From: Opeltia flavorubescens
Taxonomy: Eukaryota; Ascomycota; Lecanoromycetes; Teloschistales; Teloschistaceae
DNA length: 64,000 bases
Direction of reading: 5' to 3'
Assembly: GCA_000442125.1 (NCBI GenBank)
Contig: KE546975.1
Coordinates: forward strand, 868,001-932,000
Shown here: positions 46,280-58,267 of the stretch, one piece after another
Numbering within the stretch: the first letter of the stretch is position 1
Layout: the number at the start of each line of letters is the position of its first letter
The notes under the pieces: model-generated
The model's database searches: none
What the model was told of the DNA's origin: nothing
What the model saw: only the letters and a program-made list of their open reading frames with translations
Translations under genes and position numbers: made by a program

Positions 46280-47321
46280 TCACCCCGCAAATCTAGTCCT
46301 TGTCAGGGACACCCGCCCATACTCTTCTTGGAGTAACTCAGCGTAGTTATAGGGTATTTTGACTGGACGATCTTCGAAAACACTGTCACGTAGGGGGAAA
46401 AGGTCAGCTTCCTGTATAGAAATGCAGTCAGTATTCTGTATATTGGAAACGATCAATAGTACAAGACTGACCCGATAACGATGGCTATCCTTGCAGAACA
46501 TGACACCTGGATTATTGGGCTTTCGGTGAACAGCTGTGATGTCGATAAAGACGCCGGATAGCATGTCAATCCATCTTGCATCGATAGTGTTCAGATGATC
46601 TCCAGGAGAAGGATTAACGTATTTCGGATTAATTTCGAGCATGTAGTTCTTCCCTCGCGGGGCGTGTGTCGTACGGACGGTGTGAATAGTCATGTTGTAG
46701 TAACTCGCAAGGAAGTCCATTGTGTCCTTGGCAACATGCACGTCAATGTCCGAGTCCCATGGCATGATCTGGACTGGTCAGACGATGAAGACTTCATACT
46801 GTAACAGGTTCTACCTTGCGGTTCCACCACCAGCCCATCAAAGTGCCGTGTATAATCCATGTTTCTGCTCCGAGATCCGCCATTGTCGAGAGGTATGACT
46901 GTATAAGTGAGGTAAGATTCGTTCTCTGATCGTCATAATCGAGTTCGTGGTCGATGAACCTAAAATGAACCCTTCAGTACCGCGAAGGCTGCATTTGGCG
47001 ATAGTAAATTTACCGGCCATCGTAATGTGGATGAAAGCTTTGCGGATGTAGGTGAGTATGTCTTCTAGGATGGGAGTGAGGTAAGGAGACTCACGTAGAT
47101 TCGTCTAGGCCAAGCAGTCAGCAATGCAAACAAAGGAATGGTACTCAAGCGAACTCACGCCAATATTTGTTCTTAGGATCACCGCCTTTCCCACTTGAAT
47201 CTTTTGTCATCAAGACCCGCACACTCTCGAAATCAGCATCGCCCTTGACGTCGGCGCAGTGAAGCGCCAAGGCGAGGAAAACGGCGGCGAGGGTTAGCCA
47301 AGAGGTTCCCCTGAGAATCAT
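46280..47321 (-). CDS. Secreted or Golgi LicD/Mnn4-like family protein
   Basis: LicD-family nucleotidyl/phosphotransferase-like protein; fungal members such as Mnn4 promote mannosyl-phosphate transfer onto glycans (family knowledge), so a secretory-pathway role is likely. About 257 aa is obtained from six exons. The start at 47321 gives a signal sequence, MILRGTSWLTLAAVFLALAL. Then come DPKNKYWHESTFHPHYDGRF, a 10-nt piece of which (the bases encoding most of HEST) is a tiny internal exon, and FIDHELDYDDQR. The core motif is GAETWIIHGTLMGWWWNRK joined to IMPWDSDIDVHV, with the DxD pair expected for metal binding. The C-terminus has ADLFPLRDSVFEDRPVKIPY and EEYGRVSLTRTRF, typical of the family. 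It is shorter than Mnn4 and lacks its KE-rich repeats. Intron boundaries in the 5' half are inferred from frame and motif continuity. Confidence 0.82.
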
Positions 47322-48170
47322 GGAATGGATCGCAGCCGTTGAGCCCCTTCACATGTTCGGCGCCACAACCCCCAATAACGGTCGTGCGACTACCGCCTTG
47401 AGCAACGTCAAGGAAAATAGTAGCAATGATCAATTCAATCAGTCCAAATTTTGAAACGGAGGATGAAGAGTGAAGTATGCCAAGAGGGCCAAGAAACCGT
47501 CGAGTGCGCTTATGAAGTCGGGGCCGCGTCATGCTACTATCCCGTACTATACTTCTGCTTCTAGATCTACCAATAATTCCATCTCTCGATTCGGTGTATG
47601 GAACTCGATCTAGCTTGTTTCAGTCGACAGTTGAAGCCAATAAAGCTTCTTCTGGACTACCGATTACCTTCCGTACCGTTCATAGCAATCAGCAATTTCA
47701 CAGGCTTAGCCATCCATATACCAAGGATTGAAAATTGTATGCTCCTAACAATAATATTTTATTCAGTCCAATGAAAAGTTATACATCTTAATTGATCAGC
47801 AATGATTGATAGCGATGAAGTTCTACGAAGACTATGGTGGAAACATGAACCTTTCTGTAACGATTGACAACGGTAATGATTACGATTACCCGAGCAAACA
47901 ATGGTCAGGTTGTACAACATCTCATAGGAATCGATATTTTCCTGCTATCAAGTGCCGATACATACTGCCTTCCACCTTCACACAGCTATTACATGGACTG
48001 CCCCAATCCAATGATTCCGGTTCCGCTTGTAGTACCCACACGCCAATCAAGTGATTTTAAAAAAGGCGCAAAAAACCTGCCACCCATGCTAATAGACAGC
48101 AACACGGGATGTTTGTACATCTTAGTGAAAAGTGTACTTCGTGGCCGTCGCTCGACGAAATCCACAGCGC
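47322..48170. other. Intergenic, LicD-like upstream / UGP1 downstream
   Basis: Both flanking genes run on the minus strand, so this holds the UGP1 3' UTR and the LicD-like promoter. It is AT-rich around 47.7-47.9 kb. ORFs are short and overlap on both strands. Nothing else was recognised. Confidence 0.5.
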
Positions 48171-50203
48171 TCAATGCTCCAACAACCGTAGACTACCCTG
48201 CACAACTACATTCTCCAATATTGATCCTGGTGGGACGTCGATCGTACTACCTTCCGTAGCGACAATAATGACTGTACCTTTGAGCACCACACCCCTACCC
48301 AGGTTCACCGCACCCGTGATGGTAAGGTGATCCAATTCCAAGATCTTAGGGATGCTAGATATCCGTTTCTGGAAATCGCTGACCTTCTTGAAGTCGTTGC
48401 CAAGCTTGATCAATGGGGCAGGTCCGAAACGATCCTGGTCCATCACGAGCTGGCCGTGTTTTAGGCTGTAAAGGTCTGACTTGACGAGCATCAGGTCAGA
48501 GCACGTCTTGACAGGCAAGAATCTCCTTCGAGGAACGTTGACACCATGAGCGTTCTTGAAATGGCGGATCGCGGCACCAACGGCAGTTTCGAGCTGAATA
48601 ATAGAGAGATCAGACTCGCCCTTCTTGTCCGCGGGAATGGATTTGTTGTTGGGAATAATTTCCATCTCGAGCTCGTTGTTTTCAACAACCCGTTTGATGG
48701 CCTTCAAATTCAGCCAGATGTTGTTGGTGTTGAAGTACTTGAACTTCTTGATCGACTTGAACTCGTTTGTGTATTGTTTTGGCACCTGGGCAATTTCGAG
48801 AAGGCGAACCGAGTTATCGTAATTGATGATGGTTCCACCTTTGACGTCAGCCTTGGTCTTGTCCGTCAGCTCCATAATGTATTCTGCTTCTGTCTGGACC
48901 ATGTGTTGCAAGATACCAAGATCAACGACGGCACCTAAGTTATCGGCGTTAGAGAGGAAGATGACCTCAACGCCGCGTTCAATCAGCTTCTCCAAGATGC
49001 CCGAATTGTATAGAGACTCGAAGACATCTCCGTGTCCTGGAGGATACCAGTCGGAGAGTTGTGAATTAGCGGACTTTGGGGCGGGAAGGAGAGAGTCCTT
49101 GAGGACACGAGGATAGCGAGACTGGTTGAAAGTCATGATGTCGATATTATGACCTTCATATTTTTTGATGATGTTTTGGGTATCTTCATCCGTATTGAAA
49201 GAGTTCATGAGGACGAAAGGGACATTGACGTTGTAGGTGCGATTCAGGTATTCGATTTGGCGGACAGAGAGGTCGAGGAAGGACATGCCATCACGGACCT
49301 CGATGACAGACTTGGGACCAACGCAGCCCATGGACGTACCGAGACCGCCGTTAAGCTTGATGACAGCGAGTTTGTTAAGGAACTCGACGGAATCCGAATT
49401 GGGAAGGTCCTTGTACTCAACAACCTGCTCCTTTTGTGGGGGCGCAATGCGATCCCATGACAAAGCATTGCCTTTTGCTTTATCGTTGAGGTATCGACGA
49501 AAGAGGGCAAAAAAGTTGTCCATCTCAGTCGCAAAGCGTTCCTTTTCCTGTGGGTCTTCCACTGTGTCCGTGAGGGCGTTCAGTGCATTCCGCATTTGAC
49601 TAGCAGCAACGGAGGTGGAAGTATTTTCGAAAGCCTGTGTATGAGGTTGCATTCTCGTCAGCGCTGCTTTCAAAGCTTGAACAGGCTCATCGACCGCTAA
49701 CGTTTGACCGTTCGCGACGCCACATTTGGCCACCATGACTGCGCCGAGGTTTTCTTAGGTAGGGGTTTGACATGAAGAGGGTACAATAAATGGATATGTA
49801 GAAAGCTGTGTGGGATACATGTAATCGAAAAGTGATGTGGGATCAGCCGCTCGAGCTTGGCGCCACCATCCAACACGAGGAAAGAGCATTCACTGGAGGC
49901 TCAACAAGGTGGTTTGAGTTGCCCACGTGCCAGATCCATAGCATTAAGCGAGATGATGGGGAAAGAGCAGAGATTGAATACTGGCACTACTGGCACAATT
50001 CCTACGCAGAATGGCGTTCGTTCTGGAGACCACTGATTTCGGGATTGTCGAGGCAGCACTATTTGGAGACAGCAGATATGGAAAGGTCTACTCACGACAT
50101 GTGATTGTGATTTGCCATGATGTTTCTGCTGGAAAGCTCCATCGGCATCCCCGTTGCTCAGCGCGGAGGACTTGAGGTGGGCAGGAAGGGCTTTGGTCGC
50201 CAT
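48171..50203 (-). CDS. UGP1: UTP-glucose-1-phosphate uridylyltransferase (UDP-glucose pyrophosphorylase)
   Basis: Makes UDP-glucose from UTP and glucose-1-phosphate, for glycogen, trehalose, glucan and galactose metabolism (galF in Aspergillus). The preferred model has two exons, 50203-50096 and 49634-48171, giving 523 aa. Exon 1 encodes [20 protein letters not shown] and ends QSHV, which joins to [19 protein letters not shown], matching fungal relatives. The core is intact: [20 protein letters not shown] (nucleotide-binding loop), [66 protein letters not shown] and [19 protein letters not shown]. The C-terminal left-handed beta-helix ends [15 protein letters not shown]. The intron (461 nt) is far longer than others here. 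The exon 2 frame stays open upstream to an ATG at 49736, so an alternative N-terminus is possible. Confidence 0.95.
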
Positions 50204-51534
50204 TCTGAGTGATACGAGGATATTGGAGGGTTCTTCAATGTGTACTAGATAGAGAAGTATTAGCTTTTTCCATAACCCTGTGCAGCATGTAATTTTATCC
50301 GGTGCACAGCAAAAGGCCGTGACGGGCTCTTAACAATGGATAAGGACGTCGAATGGGAGGTTCTCAATCAATTGCGTTCATTAATATGATCACGTCTTGA
50401 TCTAGCTGGCTTCCAACGCAGCAATGATGGAATAGGTGTTTGGGAAACGATGGTAGTCGGTTTCTGAGTTAATGAGGGACTTACTCAGTAGGTCGCTACT
50501 GCCTCTTGAAGAATTGGGAAGCACTTGTTGTCAGGAGAGAATCAGAGTCTGACGGATAGGTAGACGAAATGTAAAGGCAGTCGATAGAAATATCCAAGTG
50601 TAAAGATGAGGTGATGGAGACTCTATATGTACTTTGCAGAATTGGTTTTTTCTCTGTTCGATGTTGAGCGAGGTCGAAGTTGCTAGATCGAATAGGGGAA
50701 GGGACCCGCTACCTTAGGTAAAGTGCTCCACCAGAGAGCCGCTAAAATGAGAGTGGCTTGCCAAGTTTGCATTCACCCAAAAAAAGGCTTTGCTTATCTG
50801 ATTTTCCTCTGCGTTTTCTTCCGATGCATACCAATCAGTCTTTCACTGGCAGCATGTCGCATATCGCAGAGGCGTCAAGGAAACAAATATTCTTCGCCAC
50901 CAATATACGCAAGCATACATAAATTCGACGTGGGCTCCAAGGTACAATGTTCGCCACCAATATCTCTCATTATTCGTCCCAATTTGTTAATAGTTAATCT
51001 AACTGCTTATATCCTCCAGAACCCTATTACTACTTTCGGCCACCCCTTTTCCTCCCTGCTTCCCACGTGGGTCCATCTATTCGACGCCTTCCCTGATGAT
51101 TTCCGTGATTTTTAGCCTCAGATGCCTGATGTAGTTGGATCTCGGCTGGTCTGTCATTGTCTGGATACCTTGTTATCTTGTAGTCTTAGCTGCATAACAT
51201 GAGCAAATCCTTTCCGAACCCTGACAACTGTACCTGCATTTAGGGCTGGCCTCAGCAGCTGTGCTCTCTATGCGCAGCGGTTTGTAGGGCGAAAGTGGAA
51301 TTAGCCGTAAAACCCTTTAGTTCCTCGGCCACATATAGATATGATAAAGTCCGCTTGGCAACATCCGTTTCTCACGGTTGTGGAGAGAAGTACCTAGACG
51401 TGAGTGTAGGAAGTTTTTTGTCGTATCTTCTTGCATCAGCAACTCCTGTGACATCGTGTTGCTTTTCTTCAACAGAGATGATTGATACTGTCCTTAAGAA
51501 AAGACAATCAGAGTAGCAACTTCAAACCTCTTCT
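50204..51534. other. Intergenic, UGP1 upstream region
   Basis: The 1.3 kb lies upstream of UGP1 and downstream of the small membrane-protein gene (both minus). It should contain the UGP1 promoter and leader. The 130-codon ORF at plus 50723-51115 has no domain. No RNA gene or repeat was recognised. Confidence 0.5.
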
Positions 51535-52059
51535 TCAGACCGAGCACCGGTTGGGTAGCTCCTTTGCTACTGTCTCACCACATAACTCGTATCGACTTCT
51601 CCTGTCCCCAAGCTCTGCTGTCCATGCCCGGCTTTCCAATTCCGCCGGCGTTCCAGCCCCAGTTTCAAGTTCAGGATGATCCCTCGGAATGCCATCAATT
51701 TCACAAACGCAGGTGCCGCCAAGCTCTGGTTTAGTCCAAGTAGGACGGTTTTCGACTTTTGTGGGTGGCGCCGGATATCGGTGTCGTATGGAGCACATCC
51801 AAATGCCAAAGATGAGGATTCCGGTGAGAAGTATGCCAGCAAGGACGCCGCCAACAACAGCATATAATGGAGCTGTAGGTGCGGCCCCACCAATACCAGC
51901 ATATGACGGAGCTGGGAGTGGGCTGAACACGTCTCTCTCTGTGACAGTACCTCTGGGTACACTGCCATAGCCAGAAGACTGATTGAGGACGGAAACACCA
52001 AAGACAGATTTAATGAGGAGTGTTGAGAAAAGGGAGTACAAGGACAATGTCCAATGCAT
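51535..52059 (-). CDS. Single-pass membrane protein with signal peptide, function unknown
   Basis: An intronless ORF of 174 aa. The start MHWTLSLYSLFSTLLIKSVF gives a probable signal peptide. A short extracellular part follows (about residues 22-62, Ser/Gly/Pro-rich). One strong trans-membrane helix lies at about 66-90 (YAVVGGVLAGILLTGILIFG, then IWMC), followed by basic IRHRY as the cytosolic anchor. The tail has repeated acidic-Gly/Pro pieces (PELGG, EIDGIP, HPELE, TPAELES) such as are common in tails of fungal Wsc/Mid2-like surface proteins. No Cys-rich WSC domain or long Ser/Thr stalk is present, so sensor function is only a guess. I do not recognise a named family. Confidence 0.6.
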   Translation of the reverse strand: MHWTLSLYSLFSTLLIKSVFGVSVLNQSSGYGSVPRGTVTERDVFSPLPAPSYAGIGGAAPTAPLYAVVGGVLAGILLTGILIFGIWMCSIRHRYPAPPTKVENRPTWTKPELGGTCVCEIDGIPRDHPELETGAGTPAELESRAWTAELGDRRSRYELCGETVAKELPNRCSV

Positions 52060-52787
52060 GGCGGATGTGAAGACGTAAATTTATACTTGACAGGAATAAC
52101 GATGTCAATCTTTCCACTATTCTTCTGATGTGCAAGCAAATATATTCATTCTTTCAATTTGGCGACGGATGCCATCCTCGGGTTTCGCGCCATGGTGTGC
52201 AAGGCGGAGGACACAAATGCAGCCACAACTCTGTCCGGTGCGAACTGAGAATCGTCGCATCTGTAGCTGTACCCTCTATATGCATAGCTCATGGTATCTA
52301 CTAGGCGCTTAAAGAGTAACGAACCGGCAAGGATGACCTAGATGCGTGTGACAGGCATCTAGATACGCCACGCGCAGTAGGTATGCGGTTCATGCTCAGC
52401 CACCGACGTCTTGCAGATCAAATGGTGATGATTTGACACGATTATATTGTGAAATGGCCATGTAAACGAAGTTCCAGCTTGCTGGTTCAGTGAAATGTGT
52501 TGGACTGAGTATTCCAATGGCTTGGATGTTGAAGCCATCGAATAACACAACCTCCACTTATATCATTGCGCACTCATCATTGCAATCCCTGAAGAAGAAT
52601 GAGTCATAGCAATCATATGCATTGGATCTGGCCATCTCAATCAGCCAAAGTCAAGGAAGAAGGCCGAGAGTAAATCAAAATTTATGAACAGAGTGGTATC
52701 AATGCTAAGTACACTTCAGGTAGAAACCAACGACAAGTCCTTCCCAATCGCCCCTACTTACCCATTCCAGCCAATGAATCCACTCGA
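52060..52787. other. Intergenic, membrane-protein upstream / tricalbin downstream
   Basis: The 0.73 kb holds the promoter of the small membrane-protein gene and the tricalbin 3' UTR. No gene, RNA or repeat was recognised. Confidence 0.5.
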
Positions 52788-55700
52788 TTATTCAGGAGGT
52801 GTTCCCCTACTGGGGACTCTATCTCGCTTGCTCAAAAAGCTTTTTCTGTGCACTGACTTGGGGCTTTCTCTCAAACTTTCTTCTTTCCGAACGAAAGTCG
52901 TCTTCAGCGTCACTTCTCCGTCTCCAATTTTGACTGCTTTTTCAGTCCCAGCAGAAGAGTCATCCACAAAGAAAAGACTCTCGCCTAGCAGCTCATCGCC
53001 AAACATCTTGTCATCCTTGACAGACAGCTGGAACTGAGTATCGGCTGAGCAGTTGACCTGGAACATCTCGTGATCCCATTCTACTTGCCCAGTCGCAGAC
53101 TTGATAGCTTTTGTTTTATGAACCTCTTTGCCGTTCTTTGCACCCGTCAACTGCTTGACATGAACCTGCACCTTGGCACCTTGGGGGAAGCCAGAGGCGG
53201 CTAAGATCGTAAAGAGGGCAGCACCTGTCTCCGACTTGTCAGGGGTTCTACCCGCTGCGCTGGTGATAGAGGCACCGCCGAAGCTTCGTGAGCGAGCATG
53301 AGTTGGGGTCTGTGGTGGCACACTGCCACTACTTTCATCAACCGGCTCATTGATCTTGGGCGTATCTACGCGCTCGCCGTTTGTGGTTGCTTCATTGCTT
53401 GGTGGTGCGATGTTGCCATTGCTGACCTCGCGACTGCTGTCCTTTTTACTTTTGAAGCCATGACGGAGGAAGGAAGCACCCTTGACCACGCCGCCACCGA
53501 CCATACCAACCCCTTTCACGGGAGCACCTATTACTTTGCCTGGCGCAGCAAATGTTCCAGAGAATGTCGATGACCCTTGCCGTGACCGCGTAACGTAATC
53601 TGGCTTGAAAAGTAGCTTCAATCTTAGGACGCCTGACTTGCCGTCCAAATTAAGTATCATCTCCTGCGGCTTGAATGGATCGAGGAGCTCAAGATTGATT
53701 TTGGCTGTACCTAATAAATCTGCTTTGTCTCCAAAGTCCCAATCCATAACTCGAACGTTGAAGTTGGCCGCCGTTCTTGACGAAACAGGACATTCAAAGT
53801 ACTCGTTCCATGCAGGGTGCAAGGTCTTCTTCTGAGTCTTGGTCTTGTAGATTTCTTGGCCGTTGAGCTCAAATTTGCAGTATGGATCGCTGAATCCATT
53901 GCGATCGGCCGCTGGTAGATCATCAGCATCTAAGACATCTACTCGCAGATTCCCTTGGTTGTTGATGCTTTCGCTTGGATCTAGTTGCATCTTTACGGGG
54001 ATGTATCTGAGGCTGACTGTGAGCTTATTTGTTGAACCGTCGGAGCCCTTGAGGACCAATTCCGTGGGTTTGTTCTAGTGTTGCCGCTGTCAGCGTATTG
54101 TCATGTGGGTCAGAATAGAGACCTACAAGGCATTTCAGCAGTGTGTCCATTGTACTGCCGGTCAATTTGGCTGTTGTAGAATCTGATTTGTCTCCGTCCC
54201 CCTTCCGGTCGGTTTTCTCCCTCAATCGTAGTGTGATTTTAGAAAAGTCTAATTCGCGAACAAAGGCATCGCCGATCTCGCCAAACTGCGTCTGCTTTGA
54301 TTTGACTTTCGCTGATGCAAATGAAGGGAAAGCCATGTCGTCCATCACAACCTCAACCCGAACGTCTGAATGAGCCAGTGTCCCCTCAACCAGCTTGAAG
54401 ATGAGAAGTCCGGACTCGTACTTGACTAGTTCTTCCGCTGACAAGCGTAATTTAGGTGCCTTCTGGACCTCTCCTGGAGTTTCTTCTTGCTCCTTCTCGT
54501 TCTTAGAGAGTTGTCGAGCAAGAGTAGTGTCGATTTTTCCGGCCTCTCGGGTTTTGTCTCTTGGAGAGTTTGGCACCCCGTTCTCAGAGGTTCTCCTTCC
54601 AGATTCTAGACTCTTCCTCAATTGCCCATCTGCGTCCTCTGGAACAGCATCAAGAGACGGTTGCTTTTCCCCATTACCGTTTGCAGACTTCTCGTCATCT
54701 TCTTCATCAGGATCAGCAAGGTTTAGGGTTGGATAGAACGCTACAGTAAAATTCAGTTTGCCCTTGGGCGTCCCCTTTCCATGTAAGCGAAGGGGTTCGG
54801 ACATAGGTCGTTTCAAATCATGAACACTGTACTCGCNGTTCTCTGCGGTTTTCATGTAATCTGCTGCCGATATTTCTGTAAGACCAAGTGACCTGTCTTT
54901 GCCGATATTCTCCTCGTCCATTACCTCGAGGAGAAGCTTTTCTCTCGGGGAGTGTACAGGAACATAGATGACCTCGTTCCAATCTGGGTTGAGATTGTTT
55001 TTAAATGTGACCGTCTTGCCTTTGTCGACTCCGGAAAGAAGGACACGGGCATATGCGTCTGATTTGCCCATTGTCTCTAGATTTCGCAGGTCACGAGCGC
55101 TCTGCAAATGAAGCCGTAGCACTCCAACGGGTGTAACATAACCACCTGAACCTCCAGTGATCCCCTTCATTGCCACAGGCTTCCATTGTAGCATCATCTT
55201 TGCACGGCCTGTCTTTGCACCTGCCAAATGGTACCACTCTTGTCCTTTCTCCATCAATTGCACCATATCATCAACCTTGATCTGATACGTGCCTAGTATG
55301 GGATCTGTAGCGATATCACGGTCATCTTTGACCACTAATCCTAGTCGTGCAGCCTTGCGATCGGTGATGAGAATTTCTTTCGACCCGTTGTCCCAAATCG
55401 GATTATTTGTTCTCTTCAGCTTCCGGGTCGTGTGCACCTCCTTCCCATTGAGCAAGAGTACTGCGTATGGGTTTAGTGCTCCTATCAAACTTTTCGTCCC
55501 GTCCAAGTCTTTAGCTTGTTCAACGGTAAATCTGGCGATGCCGGTATTGGATTCGGGTGCGGGCTCCTCGGTTCCGTCTTCTAGTTTTAATCCTTCGAGG
55601 ACGGGGAAGAAGCGCACGTCTGCTTGGACAATGCCACGAGCCTTGCCGTTGGCCATAACCTCCAACTGCAAATTCTCTTGCTCGTTTATCTCTTGGACTT

Positions 55701-57504
55701 GCTCAAGCGGAAATGTAGCCGTGCCGAGCTCCTTGTCCTTGCGGTACTCGTTCCAGTCATACAATTGCAGAGTCAGAGAATCATTCAAAGAGGTGACTAT
55801 CACGTAAACGGTCTCATTCCAGCGTGGGTTCGCATTCTCCTTGACAGTCTTCGTCTTACCTAGAGCGTCTCGGCCGTTGAGTGAAACGACAGCGTACGGA
55901 TCTGGCGTTCCGGCTAATTTATCGGGATTTTTCAATCCGTGTGCCCCGTGTATTGTCACTGCAAGTACTCCAATTGCTTGATCAACAGGGTTGCCTGCGA
56001 GCATTTTCGCGATTTCGATAGGGAAGACGTTTGGATCATACATCATCGGTTGAAGATTGCCATGGATCTGTTCTTGGATAAAGGACTCAAGGCCAGGGAT
56101 GAAATTGATATCGAATCCGAATGTTTCCCCTCCAAGAGGTTTGCACACATAGTCAATTTCGGGCCTCCCGAGAAAGCAGATCTCGACCTTTTCGATGTGG
56201 GGAAACGGTATCTGAAGCTTGACCTTGACTCGCATAAGTCCGGAGAAAGCAAAGTCTTCCACAATAACATCTAGCCCCTTGCTGATCATGCCTTTACCAA
56301 TCCTAACTTCAAGAATAACCTTTGGGTTGACTTTGTTCTTTAGTTGTCGGGCAGTAAGATCCATGGTATCATTTGGTGTGAAACTGAACTTCCAATCCAT
56401 GAGAACGGTATCGTCCTCGGCTTTTGGGTAGGTCTTAACATGGTCCATGCGGGGCGGTTTTGAGCCCAGGGTGAAGAAACGCATGCGCAAACTGTCGAGA
56501 AAGGCTGGCGTGGCGGTACTCAAAACCTGATCCACTGAAGCGATGATTGTGTCACATAGCACCGGAGCGTATATCGGCCAAAATTTGACCAAGAAGCTGT
56601 TAATCCATTCCAAGCTCTCGGTATCATTCTCGAGTTTGTTCTTTGCCATTTCGCGGTTTACATCATCCCGAAAATTGCGTCGAACTCTGCGAATCGAAGT
56701 ACGATAGTACGTTGCGCACACAGCCATGACTAGGAAGACCCAGCCAAGACCGCCTCCTAAAAGAGCAATGACCCAGGAAGATAGACAGGCAAATATAATG
56801 ACCCCAGTATTGTGGTACCAGTCTATAAGCCGATCAGTCAGCCTGAAGTAACGATGTTTAACTCCCGCATGGCATGTTTACCGCCAAAGAATTTGTCATC
56901 AAGCTTGCCCTCCACCCACGTTTGATGATCAAGAGGACTTTCTTCGGCTTCGGCTGTTGTGATGCTGCCCTGACCAAACCTTGGCGCCCAACCAACTCGA
57001 TCTTCATACCTGGCCTTATCGTCGTGGTGGAGATGACCGTTGGCCTGGGTCGACTTGGTTGGGGTAGTTGGTGAAGGAGGCAGAGCTCCCCCCTTACTCG
57101 GAACTGGAAGCTCGTATTGGTCCGGTGTTCCATCATCCTGCAATTGTAAAGTTAGAATGGTTAGCGCTGGGAGGGGCAATCAGGATACGGACTATGTCTG
57201 TCGCAACCCCAACGCCTTTTGGTTTCTTATCATGATGGAAACCAGGCGGCACATGCTATGGGACACCAATCAGCAAAGAAATTGAGCCACGGGCAGATTT
57301 ACTGACGGAACGGGCCTGGGCAGCCTTCGCTTCAGGTGAGGCATTGGGGTCAAATTCATAGGCCTCAACCCCGGCTTTTTTAGACTCGGCTGCCATAACA
57401 TGCTGGGCGTCCTGGGAGGTAGCTTGCGAGTTGGGATCACGGGCTGCTTCAACAGCGCCCTGGGATTTGAGCTCCCCGACGCGATCGTGCAGATTGGGAG
57501 CCAT
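52788..57504 (-). CDS. TCB: Tricalbin (SMP and multiple C2 domain tether)
   Basis: ER-plasma membrane tether and lipid-transfer protein related to extended synaptotagmins. Five exons (57504-57307, 57255-57193, 57137-56882, 56822-54127, 54074-52788) give about 1499 aa. The start MAPNLHDRVGELKSQGAVEA is preferred over the upstream Met at 57558. Residues 1-172 are a cytosolic disordered region ending HQTWVEGKLDDKFFG. A hydrophobic hairpin lies at about 173-210 (WYHNTGVIIFACLSSWVIAL and onwards). The SMP lipid-binding domain covers about 235-445 (ESLEWINSFLVKFWPIYAPV). C2 domains start near 455 (IGVLAVTIHGAHGLKN), 605 (ARFTVEQAKDLDG), 740 (GVLRLHLQSARDLRN) and 1110 (NLRVDVLDADDLPAADRNG, with the acidic Ca-binding loop residues SDPYC and WDFGD). 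The C-terminus holds another C2-like block (SGFPQGAKVQVHVKQLTG). One codon in exon 4 contains N (54838). Confidence 0.92.
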
Positions 57505-58267
57505 TGTAATGGCAATCAAAGGGATGAAGGCGGGTACGAGGAGCTCAACGACGGGCACAAAGGCCTGTGCGAGGTATCGGCAACAATCAATGCGGGGAAG
57601 AAGTTGTCGTAGGATGAAGAAAGGTGGAAATGGAGGAGGTTGGCGGAGGTTAAGCTGCAGGCGTGATTGGACTATGAAGCTTGGAATTAACTCCCGGTAA
57701 ATCCGAGGCTAGCAGGTCTTGTGTTCTAGAAGTAGAAGTTTATTCATCCCTGCGCGGCTCACTGAAACTCAGTGATTCTTATCATCTGTAGATGAATAGC
57801 TTCACTACGAGAGGTTGGGGTCATTTGTATCCTAATGAGCTGAAGATTAGGAAGGCCGGGCTAGGCTCGCGCGAATAATTGGCAATGGGCGGGACCAAGT
57901 CCTCGGCGCCATTTAGCTGCATAGCGAGATTGGTTGGAGAAGCATTCTGCGGAGATCCTCGCCTATCGCTGAACTTGCTTTCTACCTAGGTGGACATACA
58001 GCTCAAACCCGTTTTAGCCGAGGAGCGATGGCCTGTACTTGTCCCAGAGAAAGAGCTGTATTGGTATGAGAAGATCGGATCTCCACGCATTCTTCAAGTA
58101 ACAAGGGAATAGCCTTTCAAATTATTGCATTATGACCTATCGTACATTCGCTATGCCGCTAATATCGCTGGAACTGCTCGTAGAGCCATAATCACAAATA
58201 CCACAATCTGCCTCATCTCGCAGTACGCTCGTTGCACAAGTAAAAAGTCGACTCCTGGTTGCTGATA
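57505..58267. other. Intergenic, tricalbin upstream / STI1 downstream
   Basis: The 0.76 kb holds the tricalbin promoter and the STI1 3' UTR. No ORF with a domain and no RNA gene was recognised. Confidence 0.5.

Noticed and set aside
54025-54130. Apparent overlap of two large tricalbin ORFs suggesting two genes
   Set aside because: A 52-nt intron with good sites joins them in frame, giving one gene with an uninterrupted C2-domain protein.
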